A stretch of DNA of 35,410 nt from Prevotellaceae bacterium (lineage in GTDB: Bacteria > Bacteroidota > Bacteroidia > Bacteroidales > UBA932). Positions 8,639 to 16,632 of this stretch are shown here, piece by piece; the first letter of the stretch is position 1, and the number at the start of each line of letters is the position of its first letter. Both the position numbers and the translations under genes were made by a program. The stretch lies in NCBI GenBank assembly GCA_031275825.1, contig JAISOH010000141.1:1-35410 (forward strand). The letters run 5' to 3'. The notes under the pieces are model-generated. The model did not search any database and had not been told where the DNA came from. It was given only the letters and a program-made list of their open reading frames with translations.

Positions 8639-9469
8639 CTAAATAATTCTTTTTTCTGCGAGTAATTCAGCCATTTCGTGTTGTAATGTTTTTGCGGCAA
8701 AGGCGGCGGCAGTGGCAAAATTTGTATTGTCATCCGCAAAAATAATCGCCCGAGACGAATTTACAATCAATCCGCAAATATCGTTCATTCCGTATTTTGC
8801 AACATTTGCAAGATTTCCGCCCTGTGCGCCTATTCCCGGAATTAAAAGAAAGTGTTGAGGTATTATTTTTCGTATAGTTGCAAGCATTTCGGCTTTTGTT
8901 GCTCCGGCAACATACATTGTACTGTCTGCATTTCCCCAGTTTTTTGAGCGCTCAATCACTTCCTCGTAAATCATTCTGCCGTTTTCCGTTTTAATCATCT
9001 GAAAATCATCTGCTGACACATTGCTTGTAAGAGCAAGCAGAATAATCCATTTACCGGCAAATGAAAGAAAAGGTTTGGCTGTATCTTCGCCCATATAAGG
9101 AGACAGGGTAATTGCATCAAATTTCATTTTTTCAAAAAACGCATGAGCATACATTTGCGAAGTATTGCCTATATCTCCGCGTTTGGCGTCGGCTATCAAA
9201 AATATTTCAGGATAATGGGATTTCAAATAATTGACAGTCATTGCAAGCTGGTTTAAGCCAGCTTCGCCGCAAGCTTCGTAAAAAGCCGTATTGGTCTTGT
9301 ACGATATGCAATATTTTACCGTTGCATCGATAATTTGCTTATTAAATTCAAACAGAGGATATTTTTGTTTACGTAAATGCTGCGGAATTTTATTAATATC
9401 GCTGTCAAGTCCTATACATAAAAAACTTTGTTTTGCTTTTATCTGTTCAAATATTTGCAGGCTGTTCAT
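8639..9469 (-). CDS. pyrF: Orotidine 5'-phosphate decarboxylase (type 2)
   Basis: PyrF decarboxylates OMP to UMP, the last step of de novo pyrimidine synthesis, in the cytoplasm. The 276-residue length and the sequence fit the longer subfamily-2 enzymes. N-terminal CIGLDSD (about 18-24) gives the substrate-binding Asp. The catalytic motif LIADAKRGDIGNT has Asp94, Lys96 and Asp99. LIPGIGAQGG (near 205) and NSSRAIIFA (near 237) form the phosphate-binding part. The gene starts 24 bases after mqnC ends and probably shares its transcript. The stop is close to the transposase relic on the other side. Confidence 0.95.
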   Translation of the reverse strand: MNSLQIFEQIKAKQSFLCIGLDSDINKIPQHLRKQKYPLFEFNKQIIDATVKYCISYKTNTAFYEACGEAGLNQLAMTVNYLKSHYPEIFLIADAKRGDIGNTSQMYAHAFFEKMKFDAITLSPYMGEDTAKPFLSFAGKWIILLALTSNVSADDFQMIKTENGRMIYEEVIERSKNWGNADSTMYVAGATKAEMLATIRKIIPQHFLLIPGIGAQGGNLANVAKYGMNDICGLIVNSSRAIIFADDNTNFATAAAFAAKTLQHEMAELLAEKRII

Positions 9470-9493
9470 ATATTATTGTGTTTTAACTGTAAG

Positions 9494-10582
9494 TTATCTT
9501 GCTTCGTATTTTTGATTTCGTAGCCACGGCGTAAAACCGGCATCGCAAATGGCTTTTTTTATTCCGTCAGCATCAAATGAATTTGTTGTACCTGTTGACG
9601 AAAGCACATTTTCTTCAATCATAATCGAACCCATGTCGTTTGCGCCCGAATGTAGCGCAATTTGAGCAACTTCCTTACCTGCGGTAAGCCATGATGCCTG
9701 TATGTTTGTAATATTGTTTAATGCGATGCGGCTTATTGCTACGGTTCGTATATAGTCGTCAATAGTTGTGGTTTTGTTACCGATTTTTTCGCCGAGTTTT
9801 GTTCCTCCGAGTTGCATTGTCCAGCATATAAAAGCCAAAAAGCCATAAGTGTTTTGCGGTTTTTCGCTCTGTAAATCCCGTATTTTTATAAGATGTTCTA
9901 TTCTTTCGTCCAAAGTTTCGATATGACCGAAAACCATTGTTGCCGAAGTTGGCAAATTCAGTTTATGGGCTTCTCGCATAACGTTAAGCCAAGTTTGTGA
10001 ATCAGGTTTTGCAGGCGATATTTGTTTACGTACGCGGTCGCATAAGATTTCGGCTCCAGCTCCCGGAAGACTGTCTAAACCTGCTTCAATGAGTTTTTCC
10101 AGTATTTCGCGATAAGATTTTTTTTCTTTTTGCGCAATATGAGCAATTTCCGGAGGTCCAAGAGCATGAAGTTTTACGTTTGGATAATATTTTTTTAACT
10201 GCAAAAAAAGATTCACATAAAAATCCAGTCCGTAATCAGGATGCAAACCGCCCTGCAACAGAAGCTGGTCTCCGTTTAACGCTGTTAATTCTTCTATTTT
10301 TTTGATATATTCGTCCAATGTTGTTGTATATGATTTTTTGGTTTCATGCGGTTTGCAATGAAAATTACAGAATTTGCATCCTGACATGCATACATTTGTA
10401 ATATTCACATTGCGGTCGATTTGCCAGCTTATACCGTTTCCCTGCACATGAATTTGCCGCAATTGATTGCCAACAAACATCAATTCGCCCGTGTCTGCAA
10501 ATTTATATATCCGCATCAGTTCATTTGCCGACAAAGGTTCCAAATTTAATGCTTTATGAAAAATCTTATCGTAAATGTTCAT
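9494..10582 (-). CDS. mqnC: Cyclic dehypoxanthine futalosine synthase (radical SAM)
   Basis: MqnC is a radical SAM enzyme that cyclises dehypoxanthine futalosine in the futalosine route to menaquinone. The 4Fe-4S ligands are Cys65, Cys69 and Cys72 in NVCMSGCKFCNF. MqnC-type text includes SWQIDRNVNITNVC, LLQGGLHPD, GLDSLPGAGAEIL, SPAKPDSQTWL and TSATMVFGHIET; GLDSLPGAGAEIL fits MqnC better than MqnE. The ATG at 10582 is preferred over the TTG one codon earlier. It begins 11 bases after the stop of the upstream beta-barrel gene and runs into pyrF. No other mqn gene is in the window; the remaining steps must be encoded elsewhere. Confidence 0.9.
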   Translation of the reverse strand: MNIYDKIFHKALNLEPLSANELMRIYKFADTGELMFVGNQLRQIHVQGNGISWQIDRNVNITNVCMSGCKFCNFHCKPHETKKSYTTTLDEYIKKIEELTALNGDQLLLQGGLHPDYGLDFYVNLFLQLKKYYPNVKLHALGPPEIAHIAQKEKKSYREILEKLIEAGLDSLPGAGAEILCDRVRKQISPAKPDSQTWLNVMREAHKLNLPTSATMVFGHIETLDERIEHLIKIRDLQSEKPQNTYGFLAFICWTMQLGGTKLGEKIGNKTTTIDDYIRTVAISRIALNNITNIQASWLTAGKEVAQIALHSGANDMGSIMIEENVLSSTGTTNSFDADGIKKAICDAGFTPWLRNQKYEAR

Positions 10583-10593
10583 CAAAAGTTCTT

Positions 10594-11340
10594 TTATTCT
10601 ATCAAAGGATAAATGCGATTGAAACTGTCTTTTAATTGCTGCTTGGAATACAGGGGAATATTATAACCTAAGTGTATGGATAAATTTCCATTTCTTATAA
10701 TATTTTCTCTGTAATAATTGCCACCTATTTTCAATGTACTAAATTCATATGCTAAGCCTACGTATATATTGTAAAATATTACTCCTGTACCAACCTTAAG
10801 TCCAAAGTCAAAATCATTTACTCCATCTTTCCCAAATGACTTAACAACTTCGGTGTGCATTCCTCCAATCATATCTGAATTATCAAACATTAGTGTTTTA
10901 CCGCCAATGCCATAAGATAAATAAAAGCCGAAAAAAGGTTCCATACTGACGTTGTTATTTAAAGTAAAACGGTAATTAAATACCAACGGCACTTGAATAT
11001 ACAGTAATTTGGTCATATAATTATCATGTATTTCTAATGTATCAAATGGAGGATAATCTTGTCTAAATTTAAAATGAATATCTTCTTTAAACCCTTTATC
11101 GCTTAAATATAAGCCTGTTTCTAAATAAAAAGGTTTTAAGGATACAATCTGTCTTTGGTAAGATATCCCAAAATTAAAGCTTTTTCTGGAAGAAGCATTA
11201 AAATGAGGCTCTTTTTTATTTGTTAAAATTGAAGACATATTTATACCTGCACGAACACCTACTATATTTGGCGGTAAATCCTGCGCAACAATAGTTGTTG
11301 CACAGAAAATAAACGTTAATAAAAATAATACTTTTTCCAT
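10594..11340 (-). CDS. Outer-membrane beta-barrel protein (PorT/OMP_b-brl-like)
   Basis: This is a 248-residue exported protein whose function I cannot name. A signal peptide (MEKVLFLLTFIFCATTIVAQ) precedes a chain of alternating hydrophobic/polar strands typical of small outer-membrane beta-barrels: GVRAGINMSSI at the start, FNFGISYQRQI, FYLETGLYLSDKGF, IQVPLVFNYRF, GLKVGTGVIFYNIYVGLAYEF. This resembles the PorT-family outer membrane barrel domain widespread in Bacteroidota. The ATG at 11340 is chosen because it starts the signal peptide; an ATG further upstream would overlap the C10 protease gene, which ends only 4 bases before 11340. The tight spacing suggests co-expression with the protease upstream and mqnC downstream. 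Confidence 0.8.
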   Translation of the reverse strand: MEKVLFLLTFIFCATTIVAQDLPPNIVGVRAGINMSSILTNKKEPHFNASSRKSFNFGISYQRQIVSLKPFYLETGLYLSDKGFKEDIHFKFRQDYPPFDTLEIHDNYMTKLLYIQVPLVFNYRFTLNNNVSMEPFFGFYLSYGIGGKTLMFDNSDMIGGMHTEVVKSFGKDGVNDFDFGLKVGTGVIFYNIYVGLAYEFSTLKIGGNYYRENIIRNGNLSIHLGYNIPLYSKQQLKDSFNRIYPLIE

Positions 11341-11344
11341 AATC

Positions 11345-12646
11345 TTAATGACTGACAAATATTAATTGCGTATTATAACTGTAACTGGTATATTCGCCAG
11401 GTAAAGATACTGTTCCTATATCGCTATCACTCATTCTACATCCAAATTGCCCACTCAAAAAATATCCATTTCCATCTCCATCCCATCCCCAGTTACAATG
11501 AACAACTGTAGAATAAACATAATGATGAATATTAAATGTTCCCTGTATGTATGCAGGAGCTCTTCGTACTATTTTGCCATCAATTACCCACATGTGTCCA
11601 ATTGATGAATTAGCGGCAAGAGTACCTGAAGCTAAAGCTAATTTACTGCCTAAATTATTTATTATTGCATCATCACTGTAATTAATAACTCCATTATAAA
11701 CATTGTATCCTCGAGCAGATAAATAATTTTTTGCAGAAATAGCAGTAGTACCGCTTCCACTTGCCCCATAATTCATATTAACACCCAGTCCTATATCATT
11801 ATAAAAAAGATGTGCAAGATAAGAGTATGCGGGTGAATACGGTGAATATACAGAATAATGCTGGCAAATATTGTTCCAGTTATAAGTATAACCATTGTGA
11901 CTTGTCGGATACTGATAGTACGACATTATTTGAGCAATAGCAGTTGCAACGCAGCCTGCAGGGACTTTTTGACTTGATATCACAGGACAATTATTATTGT
12001 ATGGATATCCTTGTCCCCATTTCATGTTCAATTTTTCAGGAACATTTTGATAGAGTTCAAAAGGACCTAAACTGTAAAAATTATTATCAAAATCATTTCC
12101 ACCATTAGGAGGATTTAACAAAGTATCACGAGGTGCAGTTTTTTGTAAAATTAAGTCATTTAATCCTGCTATAAATATAGCAAATCCCGGATTATCTATG
12201 CTGTCGCCTTCGTAATAACTGCCGTTTTCGGTAATGCAAAATACAGGCTCAAATCGACTGTCGGCAGAGGCAAAGGCAAACCCCTGATCATTGTCGAAAT
12301 TAATTACATAATAAAGAGTATCCGTTGTTTCCGAAACATTTCCAGATGTTGCGTTCATAAGCGTGTAACCTGTAGTTTTTGGCTTGTTGGTAACTACGCT
12401 TACATCTTTTATTGAGCGATATTTTACAGTCGCTTTCATAGTTACATTACCACTGCTTGAACTGTTGTTGTCAATAATATCAAGCAAGGAGTTTACGTTG
12501 TTTATCGCTTCATCAACAGTGATGCGATAATTTCTTTGGATTTTACTTCCAATGTCGTTTTGAGGTTGTTCAGGCACATTAATGTCATTTTCACATGATG
12601 AAAACAATAATGTAAAACTGATTAACAAAAATAATAAATTTTTCAT
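11345..12646 (-). CDS. C10 (streptopain-like) cysteine protease lipoprotein
   Basis: This is a papain-fold cysteine protease of MEROPS family C10, the family of streptococcal SpeB, P. gingivalis PrtT and Bacteroides Bfp proteases. From 12646 a lipoprotein signal peptide ends in FSSC (Cys18), so the enzyme is membrane-anchored. A prodomain of about 200 residues (with GFAFASADSRFEPVFCITENG) precedes the catalytic domain. The nucleophile is Cys232 in AGCVATAIAQIMSYYQYP, the catalytic His is His351 in IGHMWVIDG, and HCNWGWDGDGNGYF (384-397) is the conserved Trp loop. Length is 433 residues. No type IX C-terminal sorting domain is visible. The downstream partner is a beta-barrel, not a recognised C10 inhibitor. 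A good promoter lies just upstream. Confidence 0.93.
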   Translation of the reverse strand: MKNLLFLLISFTLLFSSCENDINVPEQPQNDIGSKIQRNYRITVDEAINNVNSLLDIIDNNSSSSGNVTMKATVKYRSIKDVSVVTNKPKTTGYTLMNATSGNVSETTDTLYYVINFDNDQGFAFASADSRFEPVFCITENGSYYEGDSIDNPGFAIFIAGLNDLILQKTAPRDTLLNPPNGGNDFDNNFYSLGPFELYQNVPEKLNMKWGQGYPYNNNCPVISSQKVPAGCVATAIAQIMSYYQYPTSHNGYTYNWNNICQHYSVYSPYSPAYSYLAHLFYNDIGLGVNMNYGASGSGTTAISAKNYLSARGYNVYNGVINYSDDAIINNLGSKLALASGTLAANSSIGHMWVIDGKIVRRAPAYIQGTFNIHHYVYSTVVHCNWGWDGDGNGYFLSGQFGCRMSDSDIGTVSLPGEYTSYSYNTQLIFVSH

Positions 12647-12669
12647 ATACATTAAATTTAAATATGGCG

Positions 12670-12701
12670 CAAATTTAACGAAAAAACATGCACATACCAA
12701 T
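12670..12701 (-). promoter_or_regulatory. Bacteroidetes promoter of the C10 protease gene
   Basis: On the minus strand the -7 element TAAATTTG (12677-12670) matches TAnnTTTG. A -33 element ATTG (12701-12698) is separated from it by 20 bases, the expected spacing. The start codon is 24 bases beyond the -7 element. Confidence 0.7.
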
Positions 12702-12710
12702 ATTTATATT

Positions 12711-12740
12711 GTTATATTATGTTATATTGTGTTATGTTGA
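12711..12740. repeat. Three 10-bp repeats just upstream of the C10 promoter
   Basis: GTTATATTAT, GTTATATTGT and GTTATGTTGA follow each other with an exact 10-bp period. They begin 10 bases upstream of the -33 element of the C10 protease promoter, so they could be an UP-like element or a regulator-binding array on one DNA face. Confidence 0.5.
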
Positions 12741-12795
12741 TAAAAGTCAAAGCAATTCAATGTTGTTAGAATAAGTTGTTGCCACTTCGGCAAGA

Positions 12796-12906
12796 TTATT
12801 ATATAAAGCCTGATAAATATTTTCAAATACAGATATTTAAATTAATTTAAAATTTTGATTTACCCATTTGCGTTTTAATTTAATTACAATTTATTATTGA
12901 CCTTAA
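12796..12906 (-). repeat. Dispersed intergenic repeat, copy B
   Basis: Read on the minus strand this 111-base stretch aligns over its whole length with 35172-35280 on the plus strand. Shared blocks include TCAATAATAA, AATTAAATTAAA, CGCAAAT, TTAATTTAAA and TTGAAAATATTTAT followed by YAGGCTTTAT. It starts about 40 bases after the pepT stop codon, in the 300-base gap between pepT and the C10 protease. No open reading frame is conserved. Confidence 0.75.
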
Positions 12907-12946
12907 CATAAGATACAATTATATTGACTCTCAAACTTTCGGTTTT

Positions 12947-14176
12947 TTATTCTCCCGCATAAAGTTTTATAATGTTCAAAATAACTTCTGTTGCTTTCTG
13001 CATCGATTCTACTGCTACAAATTCATATTTACCGTGAAAATTGTGTCCGCCGGCAAAAATATTCGGACAGGGCAAACCCATAAACGAAAGCCGGGCGCCG
13101 TCGGTACCGCCGCGAATAGGACGCACAACAGGTTCTACTCCTGCTGATTTCATCGCTTTAAATGCCGTTTCTACAATATGATAATGCGGTTCTACCATTT
13201 CGCGCATATTGTAATACTGGTCTTTCATCTCAAGAGTTAAAACATCTTTTCCGTATTGTCTGTTCAAAAAATCGATGCAGTTTTTGAGTGTATTTTTCTT
13301 TTGCTCAAATTTTTCACGATTATGGTCGCGAATAATATATTGCATTGATGCCTGTTCAACACTTCCTTCAAAGCGGGTAATATGGAAAAATCCTTCATAA
13401 CAGCATGTATATTCTGGACGCTCGTTTACAGGTAGCAATGAGTTGAGTTCCATTGCGACAAGAATGGAATTAATCATTTTTCCTTTTGCATATCCGGGGT
13501 GAATATTGTTTCCCTGAATTTTTATTTTTGCCGACGCTGCGTTAAAATTTTCATATTCCAATTCGCCGAGAGCGCCGCCATCTACAGTATAAGCATAGTT
13601 TGCTCCGAATTTTTTCACATCAAACTTATCAACTCCGCGACCTATTTCTTCGTCGGGAGTAAAGCCTATTTTTATTGTACCGTGTTTCAGTTCGGGATGG
13701 TTCACAATAAATTCGGCAGCTGTCATAATTTCGGCAATTCCTGCTTTATCATCGGCGCCAAGAAGAGTTGTTCCATCTGTTGTAACAAGAGTTTTGCCTT
13801 TGAAATCAGCCAGTTCGGGAAAATCAGCAAGCGAAAGATTTATTTTTTTTCCTTTGTTGAGAACAATATCTTTTCCGTTGTAGTTTTCTATAATTTGCGG
13901 TTTTATGTTTGCGCCGCTTAAATCGGGAGCAGTATCTGCATGGGCAATAAACCCGATTACAGGCGTTTTTTTATCAACATTTGAAGGAATTGTTGCCATC
14001 ACATAACCATATTCATCCATGTCTGCATCTTTTATTCCCATTTCTTTCAATTCGTTAACCAGCAATTTCAACAGGTTCATCTGTTTCATTGTACTTGGTT
14101 GAGTGTTGCTGTTTTCGTCTGATTGCGTATCAATTGCAATATAGCGCAAAAACTTTTTTAATACAGTTTCTTTCAT
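12947..14176 (-). CDS. pepT: Peptidase T (tripeptide aminopeptidase)
   Basis: PepT is a cytoplasmic zinc metallopeptidase of family M20B that removes the N-terminal residue of tripeptides. The protein has 409 residues, the normal length. Metal and catalytic motifs are intact: GFIAHADTAPD (His and Asp near 80-82), TLLGADDKAGIAEI (metal-bridging Asp near 143), FTPDEEIGRG (catalytic Glu and metal Glu near 175), the VDGG strand, and RPIRGGTDGARLS and FAGGHNFHGKYEF in the C-terminal catalytic half. The ATG at 14176 is preferred because the preceding in-frame codons do not resemble the family. A -7 element TATATTTG lies 28 bases upstream. It stands alone, with a dispersed repeat on its 3' side. Confidence 0.95.
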   Translation of the reverse strand: MKETVLKKFLRYIAIDTQSDENSNTQPSTMKQMNLLKLLVNELKEMGIKDADMDEYGYVMATIPSNVDKKTPVIGFIAHADTAPDLSGANIKPQIIENYNGKDIVLNKGKKINLSLADFPELADFKGKTLVTTDGTTLLGADDKAGIAEIMTAAEFIVNHPELKHGTIKIGFTPDEEIGRGVDKFDVKKFGANYAYTVDGGALGELEYENFNAASAKIKIQGNNIHPGYAKGKMINSILVAMELNSLLPVNERPEYTCCYEGFFHITRFEGSVEQASMQYIIRDHNREKFEQKKNTLKNCIDFLNRQYGKDVLTLEMKDQYYNMREMVEPHYHIVETAFKAMKSAGVEPVVRPIRGGTDGARLSFMGLPCPNIFAGGHNFHGKYEFVAVESMQKATEVILNIIKLYAGE

Positions 14177-14203
14177 TGTTTTATTTTTTGATATTACATT
14201 GCG

Positions 14204-14211
14204 CAAATATA
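14204..14211 (-). promoter_or_regulatory. -7 promoter element of pepT
   Basis: TATATTTG on the minus strand matches TAnnTTTG and lies 28 bases before the pepT start codon. A weak -33 match (TATG) is present about 19 bases further upstream. Confidence 0.55.
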
Positions 14212-14362
14212 CACGAAAAAGTTGAATTTGCATACAGACAGGTAAAAACAATTTGCCAAAATGTATGTAAATATTTTATATGATAAAATTATATGAAAAA
14301 TGCAAGTATTTCTACAACTGTATTATTTTTGTTTACCGATTTTAATCTCTGCGATTTTTTCT

Positions 14363-15364
14363 TCAAACAACGCTTTTCAACCATTTGAAAAGATTGTAAT
14401 AAACTTTTTCGCGGACATTTTTCACCGATAATATCAAATCGTGCTTTCCGTCTTTTATTGACTGTATTGTAACATTGTCGCCGAGTTTTGGAGCGTGATG
14501 TATAATATCTTTAATATTTAAAACTATATCGGCGCGGTTTATGTTGTCGTTCCATTTGTCGGCTTTAATTGACTTGTCGGAATGCATCACCAGAACAGGG
14601 CAGGCAATTTTCAATCCTTTGCGTAATTTGTGCTGTGAATAATATATAGCGTGTATCCATCCGAAATTCATTTTCGGCGATTTCAGCATTTTCCAGTTAA
14701 GATTGTAATCCCATTCGCCGCGATAGTTAACATGCAGACTTTCGCCGTAAAGTTGAGAATTTCCAGTTGCAATGGATATGTTGGGACTTATGCTTCCTAT
14801 GCCTGATATAAGCGGCACTCCTATGCGTTTTAATATTAATCCCATATTGATGTCGAAGAAAGGACTGTTGAGCCACAGCGCGTTTAACGTATTTCGTTTT
14901 TTCCCTTCATGCGCATAAAGGCTTGCAACAAGTCCGCCTGTAGAATGTCCGCAAAGCAGGATGAAATTATTTTTTTCTTTTAATATTATTGATATTGCGG
15001 TATCTATATCTGCATAATATTCTTCAATTTTGCGCGTATTACACAAATATTGATGCGGTAAAAGCGAGCGTCCGAACTTGCGCAGGTCAATAGCGTAAAA
15101 GTTGTATCCGTTGTTGTTGAACTGGTCTGCCATTTCGCTCTGGAAAAAATAATCATTAAATCCGTGAATATAAAGCGCTGCCTTGTTTACAGTTTTATTT
15201 GCCTTTGCTCTGACTATGGTACATACTACATCGCCTTCATAATCGGAAAGCATGGATATTGTTGCCTGCTCAAACTTGCCGCCGAGAATATCGGGTTTAA
15301 AAGTCTGCGCATGCAAGTGCAAATGCATCAAAATTATTGACAACAATATTACTATCTGTTTCAT
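14363..15364 (-). CDS. Exported alpha/beta hydrolase (Hydrolase_4, monoacylglycerol-lipase-like)
   Basis: This is a 333-residue serine hydrolase with a signal peptide (MKQIVILLSIILMHLHLHAQ). The alpha/beta-hydrolase core is clear: ALYIHGFNDYFFQ (oxyanion region, about 63-75), YAIDLRKFGRS (90-100), and the nucleophile elbow GHSTGG with Ser141. The likely acid is in LVMHSDKS and the likely catalytic His is in DGKHDLILS near the C-terminus. The pattern fits the serine aminopeptidase S33/monoacylglycerol lipase group; the substrate (lipid ester or other acyl ester) cannot be told. The start at 15364 is chosen for the signal peptide over an ATG 33 bases upstream. It is divergent from the acyl-CoA reductase gene. 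Confidence 0.85.
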   Translation of the reverse strand: MKQIVILLSIILMHLHLHAQTFKPDILGGKFEQATISMLSDYEGDVVCTIVRAKANKTVNKAALYIHGFNDYFFQSEMADQFNNNGYNFYAIDLRKFGRSLLPHQYLCNTRKIEEYYADIDTAISIILKEKNNFILLCGHSTGGLVASLYAHEGKKRNTLNALWLNSPFFDINMGLILKRIGVPLISGIGSISPNISIATGNSQLYGESLHVNYRGEWDYNLNWKMLKSPKMNFGWIHAIYYSQHKLRKGLKIACPVLVMHSDKSIKADKWNDNINRADIVLNIKDIIHHAPKLGDNVTIQSIKDGKHDLILSVKNVREKVYYNLFKWLKSVV

Positions 15365-15593
15365 AATATAAAAGTAGTGTTTTTTTTGTTTACTCAAACA
15401 GATTTATATTTTTTTATTTAAAATTTTAATGTTAAATGAATATAATAAGCTTTGCATTCGTTTGAATTAAAAGCAATTGTACCGTGAAAGCAACTAATAA
15501 TGAATGCTGAACATTATAGCAGACAGCATACGCCAAAAAAAACAGAACGAAAACGCCGTATGAAACGGATTTTAATATTTTGATTTTAAAACT

Positions 15594-15601
15594 TACCTTT
15601 G
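15594..15601 (+). promoter_or_regulatory. -7 element almost touching the acyl-CoA reductase start
   Basis: TACCTTTG matches TAnnTTTG and ends 4 bases before the ATG at 15606. If used, transcription would begin at or near the start codon and give a leaderless mRNA. Confidence 0.45.
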
Positions 15602-15605
15602 TTCC

Positions 15606-16622
15606 ATGACACAGGATGAAATTTTACATGCATTCATACATCTTGGCGATAAATTGAATGCCTGGCTGCATAACAAAAATTCGTGTATGGAATTGAGCCA
15701 TGCAGTAAATCGGGCTATTGCCGAAAACGAATGGTTTACTGTCGAAAATATTGAACGAATGTTTTCTGCAATATCGTTGCAAATGCTTGATGCAAAGAAA
15801 ATACGGAGATGGATATCTCAATACGAAATTCCGGAAAAGCCGCCAAAACGCGTTGGAATAATAGCTGCCGGTAATATACCTTTGGTTTTTTTTCACGATT
15901 TTATTTGTGTTTTGGCTTCAAAAAATATTGCCGCAGTCAAATTTTCATCAAAAGATAGGGTTTTACCCGAAAGCATAATAAATATACTTGTCAAAACAGA
16001 ACCAAAACTTGAAAATTATATAAAAATCACCGAAGAAAAAAAATTTACAGCCGATGCCGTAATTGCAACAGGCAGCGACAATACATTCAAGTTTTTTGAA
16101 GAAAATTTCGGAAAAATTCCACATGTTTTCCGTAAAAACAAAACAAGTTTTGCAATTCTCGATGGCAGCGAAACTATTGATAAACTTGAACTTTTGGGCG
16201 AAGATATTTTTTCGTTTTTCGGACTGGGATGTCGTAATGTATCAAAACTATTTGTTCCCGAAAATTATGATTTCACAAAACTTGTTCACGCACTGAAAAA
16301 GTTTTCATACATCAAAAATCACGAACCGTATAAAAATGCATACGTTTACAATAAAGCATTGTTGATGATAACCGAAAATCAGTTTGTTGATAACGGTTTT
16401 TGGCTGCTTATGGAAAATTTTGAAAAATTTTCGCCGGTTTCGGTCGTTTATTGCCAAAAATATATTAATTTAGAGTCGTTAAAAAAACAACTTTCTAATG
16501 AAACGGAACATATTCAGTGTATTGTAAATTACGATGTTGATTTCGGAAAATCGCAACAACCGCAATTATCTGATTATGCCGATGATATTGATATAATGAA
16601 TTTTTTGTTAAAACAGTTATAA
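15606..16622 (+). CDS. Acyl-CoA reductase (LuxC family)
   Basis: The protein (338 residues) belongs to the LuxC/acyl-CoA reductase family, which reduces activated acyl groups to aldehydes with NADPH. Visible landmarks are RVGIIAAGNIPLVFFHDF (about 83-100), AVKFSSKDRVLP (nucleotide-binding part), ADAVIATGSDNTFKFF (about 150-165) and GLGCRNVSKLFVP (about 206-218), whose Cys is the expected acyl-thioester residue. It is shorter than LuxC of luminous bacteria but similar to the single-copy homologues usual in Bacteroidota. A role in fatty aldehyde or lipid metabolism is inference. The pRiA4b-like gene begins 10 bases downstream. Confidence 0.82.
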   Translation: MTQDEILHAFIHLGDKLNAWLHNKNSCMELSHAVNRAIAENEWFTVENIERMFSAISLQMLDAKKIRRWISQYEIPEKPPKRVGIIAAGNIPLVFFHDFICVLASKNIAAVKFSSKDRVLPESIINILVKTEPKLENYIKITEEKKFTADAVIATGSDNTFKFFEENFGKIPHVFRKNKTSFAILDGSETIDKLELLGEDIFSFFGLGCRNVSKLFVPENYDFTKLVHALKKFSYIKNHEPYKNAYVYNKALLMITENQFVDNGFWLLMENFEKFSPVSVVYCQKYINLESLKKQLSNETEHIQCIVNYDVDFGKSQQPQLSDYADDIDIMNFLLKQL

Positions 16623-16632
16623 AATCCGTAAT

